Origin: Pohlia nutans
Lineage: Eukaryota > Streptophyta > Bryopsida > Bryales > Mniaceae
Assembly (NCBI GenBank): GCA_022496805.1
Contig: CM040088.1
Coordinates: 25,651,501-25,715,500 of the forward strand
Length of the DNA: 64,000 bases
Direction of reading: 5' to 3'
In this document: one piece after another, positions 1 through 11,115 of the stretch
How the letters are laid out: every line of letters starts with the position of its first letter
Numbering within the stretch: the stretch's first letter is position 1
Program-made: the position numbers and the translations under genes
Notes under the pieces: generated by a model
Database searches by the model: none
The model's input: the letters and a program-made list of their open reading frames with translations, nothing else
What the model was told of the DNA's origin: nothing

Positions 1-171
1 TTTTATTAATACATCAAGTTCATTATTATAAATTTTATAACCTATATTAAAAACAATTATAGATTTGCATATGCTCATATAAAAATAATAATAAAATATC
101 ACTCCTAGTTGCATTTTATAATGCATCTTCGCAATTCTCCAAATCCGGAGAGGGGTGAGGATACTTAGAGG
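1..171. mobile_element. Partial TTAA-MITE, family A (one end only)
   Basis: The window begins inside a copy of the ~570-bp family also seen complete at 2238-2805, 12109-12677 and 13636-14213. It shares the GCATTTTATAATGCATCTT block and ends at a degraded terminus followed by TTAA at 172-175. This is the end that lacks the small palindrome; the other half lies outside the window. Confidence 0.7.
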
Positions 172-175
172 TTAA

Positions 176-827
176 TGGAGTTTTTTAAAATTGGTATTAC
201 ATTGGTTTTTTAATAGTATAGGTTTCATGAACCCCTATCAAAAAGTCGTTTCCTATTATGAGCTTTTGTAGGCTTCTAAAAATTCTATGATTGAAGTGGC
301 CTCTATAAGTAAATTGCCGCTTTAGACTCCAATTTTGAATTCAAAATCGTCAAAAATATTCTATGAGACGACCACAATGAAAATTCCAAAAAAGTTAGCG
401 TCACTAGTAAGATCCCTATTCCCAATTTTTTTGTAGATGTAGTATAGAAAGATCCCAAAATGTACTCTTACTTGTCAATATTTGGAATGTGATTATTTTT
501 TAAAGAATCTAAAATTTAATGTTCTAAATTTTGTTATAATATCAATCACGAATTTAACTATATAGATTTGATTTAATATTAAAAACTAAAAATTAAAAAT
601 CGCATATTGTCTCCAAATGATTTCTTCTAGTTTTGGAATTGAATTTACCTTTATCTCTATAATAATAATAGTAAAAAAAATTATTTTTTCCGTGCATATT
701 TTTATAATACATTTCCAATAAACTTCAAACTAAGACTAGGGGCGCTAAGGGTGCCGACACTCACTACCTATGTTCATGTGACAAAGTTGGTAAAACTATG
801 TGTAATAGACTCTTTATTCACTATATT
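176..827. other. AT-rich spacer, nothing recognised
   Basis: No reading frame with protein-like composition, no RNA gene and no paired terminal repeat was seen here. The stretch is AT-rich with short homopolymer runs. Confidence 0.5.
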
Positions 828-989
828 CACTAGTAAAAAGAGTGATCTTTGGGCACTAAGGAATAGTGTTTTAGTATAGTGCCTAAGGTTACTATTGGCA
901 TCAAGCTAAAACCAATAGTGATCTAAGTACCACACTCTGACGCTATTCCTTGGTGTCCAAAGACCACCCTTTTTATTTATTTATTAGTG
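828..989. mobile_element. CACTA-ended foldback MITE (162 bp)
   Basis: The element begins CACTAGTAAAAAGAG and ends in TTATTAGTG, with a direct ATT on both sides (825-827 and 990-992), the 3-bp target duplication typical of CACTA/EnSpm transposons. The arms are long imperfect inverted repeats: about 33 bases around GATCTTTGGGCACTAAGGAA pair with the right side, so the whole element can fold into a hairpin. It has no coding capacity. Confidence 0.8.
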
Positions 990-1179
990 ATTCCACATTC
1001 AAATCAAAAATCTATTTCGGCTTGTGTGGACTTAAAGCCATTTAGACTTGTGTCAGAGTGACTCGGGCATATAGTATTTTCCAGGCCAAACTGTCGTGAA
1101 GAGTGTGTGTGTGTGTGTTTTGCGTGCACATGTTGTGTTATATAATACATTGGTTTGGTATTATATGGTTCTCACTTAA

Positions 1180-1519
1180 CCCTTAAACGTCAAAAAAGCC
1201 CCACGGACCTTTTGAGAAAGGAATATTTGAGAAAAAAGTAGTTTCTTTCAACCAAATCAAGCAAGGATTGGTGCGTTGGAAAGCTACTGAAAAAGCGATC
1301 TAGATTCCAAATTTGCGCCTCATTTGAGAGATTGTGGAATCGTTGGTAAGCAATCAAAGTTATCAAATTAAACAGGTTTTGAGGTTGGGGCAGCTGAGGT
1401 TCAGCAGTGCCAAGCAGAGCCGTTTTTGCAATTTTTTCGTTTTTTTTTTTTTTTTTTCCCCTCCGGAATTTTAGATGCCTTCTGGGCTGCCCCGCCTAGG
1501 CCCTCTTGACGTTTAAGGG
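1180..1519. mobile_element. TTAA-MITE, family F (340 bp)
   Basis: The element has a perfect 14-bp terminal inverted repeat CCCTTAAACGTCAA and is flanked by TTAA at 1176-1179 and 1520-1523. The interior holds an 18-base T run near 1440-1457 and no ORF. Unlike most TTAA elements here it has no 6-5-6 palindrome 16 bp from an end. Confidence 0.85.
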
Positions 1520-1523
1520 TTAA

Positions 1524-2172
1524 ATGAATGAATCATAGTCATTCATAACATCCAAGTTATAGTCTTATTATGAGAATTTTGATTCTAAAGCTTATATAAT
1601 ACCTAGGAGTATCTCATCTAATAGAATTATTTTATTAAAGACTAATGAAGAAGTCTAAAGACAAGAAGGATTGAAAAAGAGAGACACTTGATAAAGAATT
1701 CAAGAAAGAGACAAAGGAAGCAAAGAAGGTGGTGTAAAATTCCTTCTTTGTCTCCTTGATTATCTCCTACACAAAAATCTTTTCCACATTTCTTTCTATT
1801 GCTATATATTGCAATGGTCCCTTGAGATAAAATTGTCAAAGGTGAGATGAAAAATTGAAATTAAATTGCACAAAAGGCATCTTTACGTCACATTGGGTTT
1901 GTAAATATTTAACAAGAGTGGAATTGTGTAGGGCTCAAAAATATAATGTCTCCACTAGTCAGATAAGGGAAAATGGATAGAATCATCCACACACACAAAT
2001 ATATGTGTGTGTGTGTGTCCATCTAAAAAAATCTATTAGAAGGCGCTTTCATCCAAACATTGGCAAGTTCATCCACATTTTGGTCCATTTTTCTAGTGTA
2101 AAAGTAGTCAACCCCCAAAATAGGTAAGATTGTAGCAAAAATTGGCTGATAAAATTTTCACTAGTCGTGACA
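1524..2172. other. Spacer with a CA/TG foldback microsatellite
   Basis: The only structure seen is ACACACACAAATATATGTGTGTGTGTGTG at about 1989-2018, a self-complementary dinucleotide tract. A (GT)n run also lies at about 1101-1118 just upstream of the preceding element. No gene was recognised. Confidence 0.5.
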
Positions 2173-2174
2173 AG

Positions 2175-2932
2175 TACTCCGGACCCTCTGTCCCATATTA
2201 AGCTTCCTCAACGCCTTGTGAATTTGTCCCACATTAACCCCTAAATGCCTAGAGTCCTCTCTAAATTCGGCAGTTTTGCAAAGATGCATTATAAAATGCA
2301 ACCTAGAGGAATATTTTGAACTTGATACATGAATAAAAGTTGTGCATTATGAATTTTAGATTTTATCCATACAATTAGATCTACGATTGCTATTACCAAT
2401 AATTTTGTATAAAATTTGAAACGTGAAATTCAAAATTATTTTGTAATTCAATTACAAATAAGATATTGACAATCTACGGACAAAATTCATTGTGATTGGT
2501 TGAAATGTAATACTCTAAGTGTAGTGATTTTTGGAGATTTTTGGGTTGCTTAATTTTATGAGTTGACTTTTTTTAAAGCACTTTTACATTGAAATCTTCA
2601 AAAATTTGGGTGAATCACTACAACATGAAATGAGGCATAAAAAATTCACAAATCATCCCCTTTCTAATCGGATCACATATGCATGAAGCTAACTTCCCAT
2701 AGAATCTACAGTAAAAATTCCACACTGCAAAAGTGCATGACCGATGAGAAAATTTGGATGAAATCTGTACATCGTCCAAAAAATAGACGCTTAGGCAGTT
2801 AGGGGTTAAGCTTCTTGTTTGCTCAAACTACTACTCCTATTGGCTCAAGGTCCACACTGTTGTGCTCAGGTTTCATTAGTTAAGTCGTTCTTTTTTCAGG
2901 GTACAAGAAGCTTAATATAGGACAAAGGAGTA
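2175..2932. mobile_element. Stowaway-like MITE carrying a nested TTAA element
   Basis: The left end (2175-2206) starts TACTCCGGACCCTCTGTCCC and runs into ATATTAAGCTTC. The right end (2907-2932) is the inverted GAAGCTTAATATAGGACAAAGGAGTA. This resembles the CTCCCTCYGTCCC termini and TA target of Stowaway/Tc1-mariner MITEs. The arms differ by a 6-bp gap. The family-A TTAA element 2238-2805 is inserted just inside the left end. Confidence 0.65.
2238..2805. mobile_element. TTAA-MITE, family A (568 bp)
   Basis: It is flanked by TTAA at 2234-2237 and 2806-2809, begins CCCCTAAATG and ends GCAGTTAGGGG. At 2773-2789, exactly 16 bp from the right end, are CGTCCA, loop AAAAA, TAGACG, so one arm base is mutated. 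It has no coding capacity. The same family recurs at 12109, 13636 and, inverted, at 14864. Confidence 0.9.
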
Positions 2933-2949
2933 TTGAACCTCAAACAGGT

Positions 2950-4062
2950 ATGTAGAATGAACCGCGATCCAAGATTTCCCTGTAGAAAGATGCCATGCCA
3001 GAATAACGCTGGGAATGTTACCAGGCGGGCGTTACTGTAGCATTCTAGGTGAGTTTGGAAGTTTTGCCAAATGTTTGTTGCTCACTGTAGCGACTGAGAA
3101 AAAGGCAAAAAAATCTCTCTTTTCCTGGAAAAACAATTAAGTATGCGGAGTCCATTTTCGTCTTTCCCCGCCTGAGGTGGGCATCTCCATGGTTTCACCG
3201 CTCCCGAAAAGCGCTCAGTGTTTTCAACCCAGTTGTCGCAAATTGTGCTGCAGCTCTCCCTCTCTCTCTGACTCCAAACTCTAGTCCCTTCCTAGCCTTC
3301 TGCTACACAGCCTACTTACCTACGTCGTCGTCGTCGTCGTCGTCCTCGCTGCTCACGAACTCCTTATAGTCCTTCTCTGCTACCCTTTTCCACTCCAGTT
3401 CCAGGTACTAGTGTAGCCAATCTCAGGTCAACTGATCCCCCTTCCAGGTTTGGTATGGTTTTGCTTGTCTAGATAGAAAGGTCAGTACGTAGTTTGGTTA
3501 CAGTCGAGCTCGTGCACGGCCGTTTTGTTCCTTTCCAAGGTGCTGAATTGGTTGGTCAAGCGTTGGAATTTGACAGCTCCAAGTCCACCTGTAAGGCCAG
3601 TACTGATTTTTGGTCGTATAGGATTTCTCTTGTGAGCGAAAGTATCAGGTAGTCCCAGGCTGATTGCGACTCGTACAGGACGCAGAGATCAGAGAGACAA
3701 AACCTTGTACGAGAGTGTGCATGTGCAGCAGTTGTAATTGTCACAGTTGACGTAAATCACTCTGTTTCTTTTGTCCATAGTGTGTGTGTATCTCCCCTTT
3801 TGTCGACGTCGGTGTCGAGCTATCTCATGGGTTGTTGATGTTGTTGCCAAGCCGGGTACCACTAAATAATGATTTGTCGACACTAAACCCCCCGGTTTAG
3901 TTAAGTATATTGATGAGAGAACGATCGTTGGATCATGTAATTGGATGGATTCGTTGTATTACTGAGTAGTTCTGGTATTTAAGAATTGGAGACCGTCGTG
4001 ACGCACAGTATCAACGTTTTGATTGACTCGAGTGATATATTCTTGGTGAGCTTGAGCTAGCG
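2950..4062 (+). promoter_or_regulatory. Upstream/5' leader region of the B-box gene
   Basis: About 1.1 kb precedes the start codon at 4063. It contains a CT-rich tract near 3252-3276 and a (CGT)n tract near 3324-3344, both common in plant 5' leaders. I could not fix a transcription start, and no TATA box stands out. No protein-coding exon was seen. Confidence 0.35.
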
Positions 4063-6011
4063 ATGGCGACGAAGGTAGCCACGACGACTGCAATGGCGCT
4101 AGCGAGCCGCGCGTCGCGAGCGTGCGACGTGTGCGCGAGCAAGAGCGCGCGCTGGTACTGCAGCGCGGACGCAGCGTTTCTGTGCGATCGCTGCGACACG
4201 CAGGTGCACAGCGCGAACGCCCTGGCGCAGCGTCACGAGCGCGTGCGTCTCACACCCACTGGCGCCCCGTCAAAGGTCACTGAAACGAAGAAGACGAAGC
4301 CCTCGAAGAAGAAGATCACGCACAGCCCGCCACCACAGGTGCTGCCCGCGCGCAAGCGCACGCGCACCAGTCGCCCCCACCCGCACCGGCCGCGCCAAGA
4401 AGAAGAAGAAGCCGTCATGGTCAAAGTGGAGGAGGCCAACAATCTGTTCGCTGATTTCTTCGACACGGAGGATTTCCTCATCGACCACCCGCAGGAAGTC
4501 CCCTCGTGCACTGAGTTGAATCTCAGCCACGAGTACTCTGAACCGTCGAGTAGCTTGCAGTCGCCGGGGAGTAGCGCAGAAGACTGCTTCTCGCCCGGCG
4601 AGAGTAACAGTTTCCATGGGGACGATTCTTCGTTCGCGGCGTATTTCAAAGGTAAGGCAGCGCTGACGGAGGATGTCGTGATGTCGTCTGACGAGTTCGA
4701 AGCTGGCCTCGTCCCGGCCGGGATCGACATCATCTGCTGCGACGCGGATGGCAACATCTCCCTGGCGGGCGACGCGTGCTTCATCCCCGGCGACATCCCG
4801 GGCCTGGACGCCTTCGACGACTGCAGCTTGAGCTTCGATCTCGCGGCGTCGGGGGCCTTTGAGGGAGAACACACCGCGGCAGGAGGTATAGTCACTCTAA
4901 CACCAAATGTTCCATGTACCGTCCACAACATCAAAATTGTATAAATTCCATGTGATGATATATATTCTGCTAGCAATGCGGGGTCAGTGCAACATGCGAT
5001 AGCTCCATGTCAATGCAGCAATGGTGGTGGTGGAATGTTTAGCTAATAACTCAAGATTGTTCTCTGTCTGCAGGAATTCTGGCGTCGAAGAATGTAGAAA
5101 CTGATCAATACGCAACGGGTCCGTTTGCGAAGTACTTCGTGACAAAGAAGGCGACTTCATCGTCGTCAAGTCCCGAGATTATCAAGAGCGAAGCAAGAGA
5201 GATTCTGCGGTGTTGTACAGAAGGCGAGACTGCACCGACGCTGCGGCTGAACTACGAGGAAATCATCGCGGCGTGGTCTGATAGGGGCGAGCCGTGGGTC
5301 AATCCAGAGTGTAATGCGGCCACGGTAATAGGTCCATTGAATCACATGCCCGTGCTAGTTTGTTAGCGAGGTCCGGGGTAGTAAGTGAAGTTAGGCAGAT
5401 CGAGAGAGAGAGAGAGAGAGAGAGGTGCAGGTATAGTAGTACGTCGTTTTAGAGCTCTGGTTTTTGGTATATTGAATTTGGCCTTGCTGCTCCAGGACGT
5501 TGGCATAGTGCCGGACATGGGGTTGGAGGGAGCCTGTGATGATATTCATGAAGGTGCTGATGATGGCTCCAGCCGCGAGGCCAGAGTGATGAGGTACAAA
5601 GAGAAAAGGCGGAGTCGGCTTTTTTCCAAGACGATTAGATACGAAGTTAGGAAGCTCAATGCCGAGAGGCGACCCCGTTTGAAGGTCAGTTAGCTGCATT
5701 ACTCCTAGAAAGAACTTCACAAACACACACACTGATACACTCAAACTGTTGATGGTCCATTAGCTTTAGCTGTAGCCTTTAGCACCCATTTTGGAAGTTA
5801 GAGTCGGAACAAACCATCACAGTATCTTTACTGGGCCAGTTGCATTTGAATCAACTCCCTTTGTTGTGCACGTGCACTCATTTTAAACCATCACAACCAA
5901 TGGTGCCAAGAAAAAAATAAGAACGTACCAAATGGTGACAGTCTCTCACCTTGTTTTGATTTTCCGGACTTTGGAATGCAGGGTCGCTTTGTGAAGAGGA
6001 CAAATTCATGA
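4063..6011 (+). CDS. CONSTANS-like B-box/CCT transcription factor (BBX14-17 / COL16 type)
   Basis: Predicted nuclear zinc-finger transcription factor of the CONSTANS-like group with a single B-box. The CDS has four exons: 4063-4885, 5074-5324, 5496-5684 and 5982-6011 (1293 nt, 430 aa, intron phases 1, 0, 0). The B-box shows zinc ligands C21, C24, C33, D36, C41, C44, H49 and H58. The middle is acidic and serine-rich. [17 protein letters not shown] near the end of exon 2 matches the conserved motif before the CCT domain in COL6/7/8/16 proteins. The CCT domain (about residues 385-428) starts [13 protein letters not shown] and is completed by exon 4, GRFVKRTNS. All junctions are GT-AG and keep frame. 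Family members act in light and developmental regulation; the target here is unknown. A second B-box is absent, as usual in this clade. The first exon is clearly GC-richer than its surroundings. Confidence 0.93.
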
Positions 6012-7906
6012 TGTGCAACGTCAAGGAATGATCGACTGGAGCTTGCATTCTTCTTGTAGTTTTTGAGATGAATAATGAAAGAGCATATGCTCAGTGATTC
6101 CCATTAATGGGAGGACTGGGACGGAGTTAGCATATGGGTTGAGTTGATTGATTTTGAACAGTAGAATCCAGTTGAAGGTAGCCATGGTGGAGAGCTGCTA
6201 AATCTTGTGTATAATGGGAGCTCTTATGGTACAAAAGTATCCATGGATGTGCAGAAGGAGGTGATTTTTGAGATGAGTCAATGCGAGGGTACATGAACTC
6301 GTACGACTTTGAGCAGAAGAGTGGTATGGTCATATGAGATGGTTTTATTTTGATATAACAGAGTTGGGTCTTTGCTAGATTGTGCAGTGATCCTCACCGT
6401 GGTTACTGCGGGTTGTAGAGGAGGTTGATCTGTCAATTTGGTTCCTCACACTTGAGCTCATCTTTGATGCTCAATAAAATTTTGTTCCTCAAGATTGCCT
6501 CGTCTAGCATATCCTGGTAAATTGACTTGTTGATCAAAAAAAAATCTTACATTATGGAGAACTCTATACTCATAGCATCTGTGGGAATCTGTTTTTGGTA
6601 TAATCAACTGATCATACTGTGGAGAATATGAAATAGTGCAAGAATAGAACTTGGAGATTCAAAACTCTAACATTCTACAGCTAATGCTGAAGTGGCCTTA
6701 CGCCCCATGGGCTGTGAATCTTGTCAACCTAGTTGTGAAGAATCAAATATTTTGCAGTAGAAGGGAGGTGGACAGATTTGATAGCTAAGCAGTAGAGATT
6801 TGTCACCCAAAAAAGGGTCTTTATTTGTTCGTGATGGCCACTTGTAATTTTAACAGTCATTCCTTGAGCCTCAAGTTGAAATTCTGCTTTCATAGATGTC
6901 ATATTTGTTAAAATGGCAAAAGTTTCAAGAAACTGGTACTTTGTAATTTCAGTGTGCCCATTCATGAAGTGTGCCTACTTGAGCTCCACAAGCTTTGAAG
7001 CATCCCTCGTGGACCAACTTTCAGCTCTAGGCAGTGGTAGAAGTCTTGCACACATCAACTCAAACTTATTTGTCAAAGTTGCAATGATTTGCAAGAAATG
7101 AGGTTGCACAATACGTGAACAATGCTATCATCTGTGAGTCTACTGCAAAGTGCCACCATCAATTAGTAATGTCACCTCACTAAACGATCATCTTTGTTAC
7201 ATTGGCGTAATTTCAAAAAATTGGCTATCACATATGGAAAAAAGAGCCCTCAAGTAGAAACCGTCTGGAACTGTAGCAATTTGACGTTCATCTGAAATCT
7301 CATATATCTGTACTTGTCCTAGATTTTAGAGCTATCAGAGGTTTCAGTTGGGCAACTCAAAACCCGTTTCTTGCTTAAAAGTCCTAATTTTCAGTACTGG
7401 AACATCCACATTTTTGCACACTGAAATTTCCCAAATCACAAATATGAGGTTGTCATGTCCAAGTTTCACGTGATTCACATTCTCCTCTCATCTGTATTTA
7501 ATTTTCTCAATTCCACAAAATTTGTCATCTTAACAAATGAGGTTGGACGCTATAAACGGTTATGCTAACATGTAAGCCATGAGCTGTCAATGAATGTATC
7601 TTTTAGCGCGTACAAGTGATTACTGCATGTATTACAAGTGATGATGCGCTCTTTCACGGTACAGCAAGACACACAATGAAGAGGTAAAAAATATTTAGTG
7701 GACAAGAAAGAAACTATGAACAAGTTTATGTTGCCTCAACATAACCTCTCCACCAGTTTAAGTCAATTCACGGTACACCAAGAGCTACCAATTTGGAATG
7801 GACGACCACTTCGGTTGTAAAAATCAAACAAAACTATTTTTGAACAAAAACAAGCCAAATCTATCATTTGTCTTACTACCCACAATCAAACTCTTGCTAG
7901 AGAACC
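6012..7906. other. Spacer downstream of the B-box gene
   Basis: The first ~100-200 bases are presumably the 3' UTR; AATAATGAAA near 6069 could serve as a polyadenylation signal. No gene, paired repeat or RNA gene was recognised beyond it. Small open frames at 6729-6965 and 6913-7101 resemble no family I know. Confidence 0.4.
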
Positions 7907-7910
7907 AAAA

Positions 7911-8107
7911 GTTGAGTTAGAATGGTCCGAGATGACCCTAAACTACCAAGGTGATGGTGGTAAGGTACCCAAACTGAATGGAGAGGTTGGCGGTTCAATT
8001 CCCGGCTGTGAAATCGTCTTACTACTTGATTGGAAAACTTGCCGCAAGTTGCGAAAATGCAATTCGTGTCTCAAAAAAAAAAAAAAAAAAAAAGTTGAGT
8101 TAGAATG
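7911..8107 (+). mobile_element. tRNA-derived SINE with 14-bp or longer target duplication
   Basis: The direct repeat GTTGAGTTAGAATG, preceded on both sides by A residues, flanks an insert at 7911-7924 and 8094-8107. The insert body (7925 to about 8072) is followed by a ~21-base A tail. At 7992-8002 lies GGTTCAATTCC, a perfect match to the RNA polymerase III B-box GGTTCRANNCC. A loose A-box candidate (TGGTGGTAAGG) lies about 40 bases upstream. Body, A tail and long target duplication together define a SINE mobilised by LINE machinery. The small ORF across it (7932-8138) is incidental. Confidence 0.85.
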
Positions 8108-8147
8108 TACAGTACTTAGTCTTAGCCAAAACTACTAGACTTAAGTA

Positions 8148-9032
8148 TTAACCCCTAAATGTCTCTTGGGTATCATATGTATGACCATCAAATATTTGCT
8201 CATATGATCTGTCACTTGGACTATAATACAATTATGTACTCAAATATGAGGCAACAAGTCTCAAGTACAAAAGTGTACTCAAATACATTGGTGTAGTGAA
8301 ATACAATAGCAATCACCCGATTGTATACAAACATACATGATTGCAGTGGAACTTTAGGTGTCAAATACACAGCTTGTGAGGCAAAGTGTACTGAGTCAGC
8401 ATTATCTAAGTCAAGAAAACATTGTACCTGTACTTACAGATTTGCATAGGCTGTGCACAGTGGTGGCTCAATTCAGACTAGTACAGCAATAATTTGCCTG
8501 TGTCTCCTTATCCCTCAACCACTTTCCTGGTTTCCCCTTTTTCGATCTGTAGCATGAACACCAGACTTTCGATGATTCCTCTTTCTCAACACAAAAAGTA
8601 AAAAGAAAATCAAAACCTTAAAGAGGACTTAATTATGCTCCCATTCAAGAAGTGGAGCTGCATTATAAGCCCGTCTGAACCAACAAGCGTCTCACTGAGG
8701 TATCCACGTTCTGTCGGATATAATTTACTCTCAAGTTATATGCCACAACCACTCTCCTTTTCCCGGTTTCTAATTTACCAAGATTTCTTGAATGACCCGC
8801 AATTGTAATATCTTCATTGAGATTATGAAAAGTAACTCAAATCTAGAACTTGATCGTGGGAAAAGTACATGTTGAGTTCTATAAGTACGTAATACTCATC
8901 AACCATGACTAATTTTCACATAGTTACTGAGTATATATCAACCTATGGCTAATTTCAACTTGCTCAACATAAGCAAGTACTTCACTCAGAATCAAAACGG
9001 TTCTAATTTTAGTGCTTGAAATTCTCCACACA
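8148..9032. other. Spacer with one unpaired TTAA-type terminus
   Basis: TTAACCCCTAAATG at 8148-8161 looks like the left end of a TTAA-MITE, but I found no matching right end before 9033. It may be truncated. No gene was recognised in the rest. Confidence 0.35.
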
Positions 9033-9177
9033 CACTAGTAGAAATCTTGTCAATTGTGACTTGTCTTTAATGACTAAATTTTGTTGTGACTTATTTATAG
9101 CGACTCAAAATCACAATTTTCACAACAAAATTTAGTCATTAAAGACAAGTCACATTTGACAAGATTTTCTACTAGTG
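9033..9177. mobile_element. CACTA-ended MITE (145 bp) overlapping the deSI gene end
   Basis: Ends CACTAGTAGAAATCTTGTCAA and its inverse (one base longer on the right) are flanked by ACA direct repeats at 9030-9032 and 9178-9180, the 3-bp duplication of CACTA elements. The interior is nearly palindromic: TTTAATGACTAAATTTTGTTG pairs with the right half. A related copy lies at about 56899-57066. The predicted stop codon of the minus-strand peptidase gene (9150-9152) lies inside this element. Confidence 0.85.
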
Positions 9178-11079
9178 ACATGTGAAATGGCTACAATAAT
9201 GAGTGCTTGCAGGATGTTTCTGTTTGCCAAAAAACGGAAGGAAAAAGAGCGGTGAAAGGGCATTTCATACCAGTTGCTTGGAGGAGCCGGAGCCGGAGAC
9301 CCTCTGGACGTTGACCCAGCTGGAGGCGAAGGGTTTGGCCATGGCGATGATGGAGTCGAAGGAAAACTCGTTCCCCGGACCCCGCCATAGCGCAGCGTAC
9401 ATTCCAGCTGCTGCAACATGGGCACTGCGGCACACGACAGTAAAACTGTGAGCTTGGACCTAATCTCATCTCCTAATCTTCACTGACCCCTAATAACTCA
9501 GGCTTTAACTCAAAACGTTTTCATTACCTTATTGATTCATGTTGAAATTTTGATGGCTGAAATCATTCAAGTGGGGTTCAAAAAAATTTGAGCGAAAGGA
9601 AAGCTCTACTGATTTCCCAATGAAAGAACACAGTGAGTTGGAACCGAAAGTGATGGACTTTAAAGGATCCTCTACCTGATCGAGGATCAATTGACTCTTA
9701 AACCCTAAGCGTCTAAAACGCCCAATATGGCCATCTGCATCACGGTGGCATTTTCTCGTTTTTAAAGCTCTTGTTCTACAATACAAGATCAACAACAGTG
9801 TCGATCGTGTCAAACTGAAGTCATTTTCACACAAACAGATGATTTGCAGCACGGGGTCCAATTTTCCTACACTACTACAGAAACGCTGAGGGGTTAATTA
9901 CTTACACACGGTGGCCCCCAAAGGGAATTTGTCGAAAGTGGTATCTGCCTGCCTGAGAATGTGGGGCGGGATGCCTGCGCCGACCAAGAACTGGGCAGCT
10001 TCATCCGTGAAGTTGTTGCAGTTGCGGTTCAGAAGGCTGTACGTGAACACGGAGTAGCGAGACGCAATCCCTTGCAGAAACTCCTCGAACACCTCCTTGC
10101 TTACGTGGGTGGTACCCAACTCCAGCACTTCCCGGGGCGTTCCGAATGGACTACGCCCTATTGCCACACGGTGAATACATGGTCCGAAGAAGTACTCCTT
10201 CCCATACAGTCCTATGCCCGTGTGCCTGCATCCGATTCTCACAATTTCACACCATCACATAGCCAAATCAGGACCAGCTGTGGCAGCTTCAGATTGGTTC
10301 TAAGTAGTACAGTTACAACCCGTAATGTACTTTCCTATGCACACAATCTTTGTAGTGTACTCCAAATCTTTGTAGAGAATTCCTCCTCATCTCTTTCTAT
10401 TCACAACTCTTCATAGTGTACTCCTCAAAATAAGACTCTACTCATTTCGTAGGCTATGCTATGTTAAATAGAATACTCCATGGGCTCGCCACGTCGTGGA
10501 TGAGTACATGCTACTACCTCGACACTTTGCGACTCTTCGAGATAGCATGCACTTGCTACATGCCGTAGCAGAGCCCATGGAGTACTCTATCTAGTATGAA
10601 GACAAAACCCTAATTACTGAAACCACCTAGTCGAGCACCCATCCGTTCCAGAAAATCTAGCTACGTTACAATCGACAGGGTTTAGTTTATCTGAAACTGC
10701 TGTTACAATTGGTAGGGTGTAACGCAGCTAGCTGAAACTTATGGCAAGTTGGTCTAAGAAATGGGAGGATCATTTCGAAAAGATTCAATCAGTTGGGTTG
10801 GAGGAATACCAGACGCCTTCAATGGCGTCTCCGAGGAAGGTCGTCGACAATTTGCGAGCAATTCCTTGGGTGAGGTCGTAGACGTACAGAAACACCTTCT
10901 CGCCATCATCCTAGCGCAGGAAATCAATCAAAACAGAAAGCAATTTACTCCCAGGCTGCACTGTCTGTTTGAATTGAAGGAGTACAAATTAAATTAAGAG
11001 CAAGGAAACCCTAGTTTCGAGGAGTCCAACTATCTATTATGTAACGGATTGGGAAACATCACAGGTCTACCTGTCCCAT
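9150..11079 (-). CDS. deSI-like PPPDE-type cysteine (deSUMOylating) peptidase
   Basis: Predicted papain-fold PPPDE peptidase of the deSI family, which removes SUMO or ubiquitin. Coding exons on the minus strand are 11071-11079 (ATG GGA CAG), 10810-10910, 9906-10225 and 9150-9424: 705 nt, 234 aa. The N-terminal part reads DDGEKVFLYVYDLTQGIARK, then LSTTFLGDAIEGVW joins HTGI across an intron. His38 and Cys106 (in NRNCNNF) fit the His-Cys catalytic pair. FLVGAGIPPHIL and LPMLQQLECTLRYG are family-typical. The start follows from phase: the upstream frame is closed, and this ATG joins exon 2 in frame. A 5' UTR exon may end at 11354, with a second UTR segment 11080-11115. The tail after SNW is unconserved and its stop lies in a CACTA MITE; an alternative donor (TG|GTATGA) in that codon could lead to another exon. 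Introns host MITEs at 9702-9893 and 10468-10590. Confidence 0.85.
9702..9893. mobile_element. Short TTAA-MITE (192 bp) in a deSI intron
   Basis: TTAA at 9698-9701 and 9894-9897 flank ends ACCCTAAGCGTCT and AAACGCTGAGGGG, an imperfect inverted repeat of about 12 bases. It is the shortest TTAA element here, and its subterminal palindrome is weak at best. Its right edge is nine bases inside the intron from the splice donor at 9905/9906. Confidence 0.6.
10468..10590. mobile_element. Short inverted-repeat element in a deSI intron
   Basis: A 20-bp terminal inverted repeat, ATAGARTACTCCATGGGCTC with one mismatch, brackets 123 bp. A second inner pair (GTACATGCTA / TAGCATGCAC) extends the foldback. 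No clear target duplication was found, so the class is unknown. Confidence 0.55.
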
Positions 11080-11115
11080 CGCTGCTCAAGATCGATGTCC
11101 AGCACAACAATGATC

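Noticed and set aside
4233..4976. Long minus-strand frames opposite the B-box gene (247 and 200 codons)
   Set aside because: They mirror a GC-rich coding exon, have no recognisable domain, and the plus-strand frame has conserved B-box and CCT motifs with matching splice phases.
7932..8138. 68-codon frame ending in poly-lysine
   Set aside because: It overlaps the SINE body; the lysine run is its A tail.
9191..9469. Overlapping minus-strand frame at 9191-9469 and plus-strand frame at 9203-9451
   Set aside because: They are shadows of the fourth deSI exon, which has the conserved LPMLQQLE frame joined in phase to exon 3.
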